Of a DNA stretch of 40,820 nucleotides, positions 40,796 to 40,820 are shown one piece after another. The translations under genes and the position numbers were made by a program. The notes beneath the pieces are model-generated. The model searched no databases. It was given only the letters and a program-made list of their open reading frames with translations, and was not told the origin of the DNA. This DNA is from Alphaproteobacteria bacterium (GTDB taxonomy: Bacteria; Pseudomonadota; Alphaproteobacteria; JAJTHO01; CANGXP01): contig CANGXP010000013.1 of the NCBI GenBank assembly GCA_947457935.1, positions 1 through 40,820 of the forward strand, in the 5' to 3' direction. The stretch's first letter is position 1, and every line of letters starts with the position of its first letter.

Positions 40796-40818
40796 CCCTC
40801 TCCCACAAGGGGAGAGGG
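40796..40818. repeat. REP-like palindrome at window end
   Basis: CCCTCTCCC (40796-40804), loop ACAAG, GGGAGAGGG (40810-40818). A GTCATTCCCGC string at 40758-40768 recalls the REP-like arms in the MITE at 23673-23811. The element is cut by the window edge. Confidence 0.5.
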
Positions 40819-40820
40819 GG

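Noticed and set aside
40320-40820. CRISPR-like repeats at the window end
   Set aside because: Only a short CTAGT tandem, a TA tract and single hairpins; no spaced direct repeats or cas genes.

Overview
The window reads as a chromosomal segment of an uncultured-type, motile, aerobic alphaproteobacterium of medium G+C. This is inferred from gene content: rpsT beside dnaA, a cytochrome bc1 operon with full-length cytochrome b, an ECF sigma factor with a DUF1109/NrsF anti-sigma factor, and a fliL-fliM-(DUF6468-like)-motE flagellar block with cheY and cheZ. A more exact placement (for example Rhodospirillales-, Micavibrio- or Holospora-like) cannot be decided from the sequence alone.

Left part (1-6.8 kb, minus strand): a two-partner secretion locus. 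A TpsB outer-membrane transporter is followed by a very large TpsA exoprotein that runs off the window start. The exoprotein carries a haemagglutination-type secretion domain, five nearly identical modules each with a cysteine pair, and MBG-type repeats. From 6.8 to 11.4 kb lies a redox-repair island: msrA, a Tat-exported msrB, a 28-codon membrane peptide gene and a DipZ-like electron carrier, all divergent from an ECF sigma/NrsF pair. A sigma-F-like promoter motif lies between the two halves. An L,D-transpeptidase-family gene follows.

Middle part (11.4-31.6 kb): housekeeping genes (moeB/thiF-like, cysK, coaBC-dut, cyaY, secA, pheST, hemF, trmL, dnaA, rpsT, pgeF, petABC). Accessory DNA is inserted between them: a GNAT-like hypothetical gene, a PIN/RHH toxin-antitoxin pair, an orphan membrane protein gene, and several palindromic or MITE-like elements. 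One MITE-like element has a clear target-site duplication. Two others (12.1 kb and 31.6 kb) share a four-stem, cloverleaf-like plan of the same size and may be an undescribed dispersed structured element.

Right part (31.6-40.8 kb): DUF2237, an exported glutathione peroxidase, and then a two-gene membrane machine: an Alg8-like glycosyltransferase plus a PilZ/membrane-fusion protein with intact c-di-GMP-binding motifs (Alg44-like). No other alginate genes are present. This runs straight into flagellar and chemotaxis genes (fliL, fliM, a DUF6468-like gene, motE, cheY, cheZ), a layout consistent with a switch between swimming and polymer secretion. A small orphan gene with a (TA)n tract in its promoter region and REP-like palindromes close the window.
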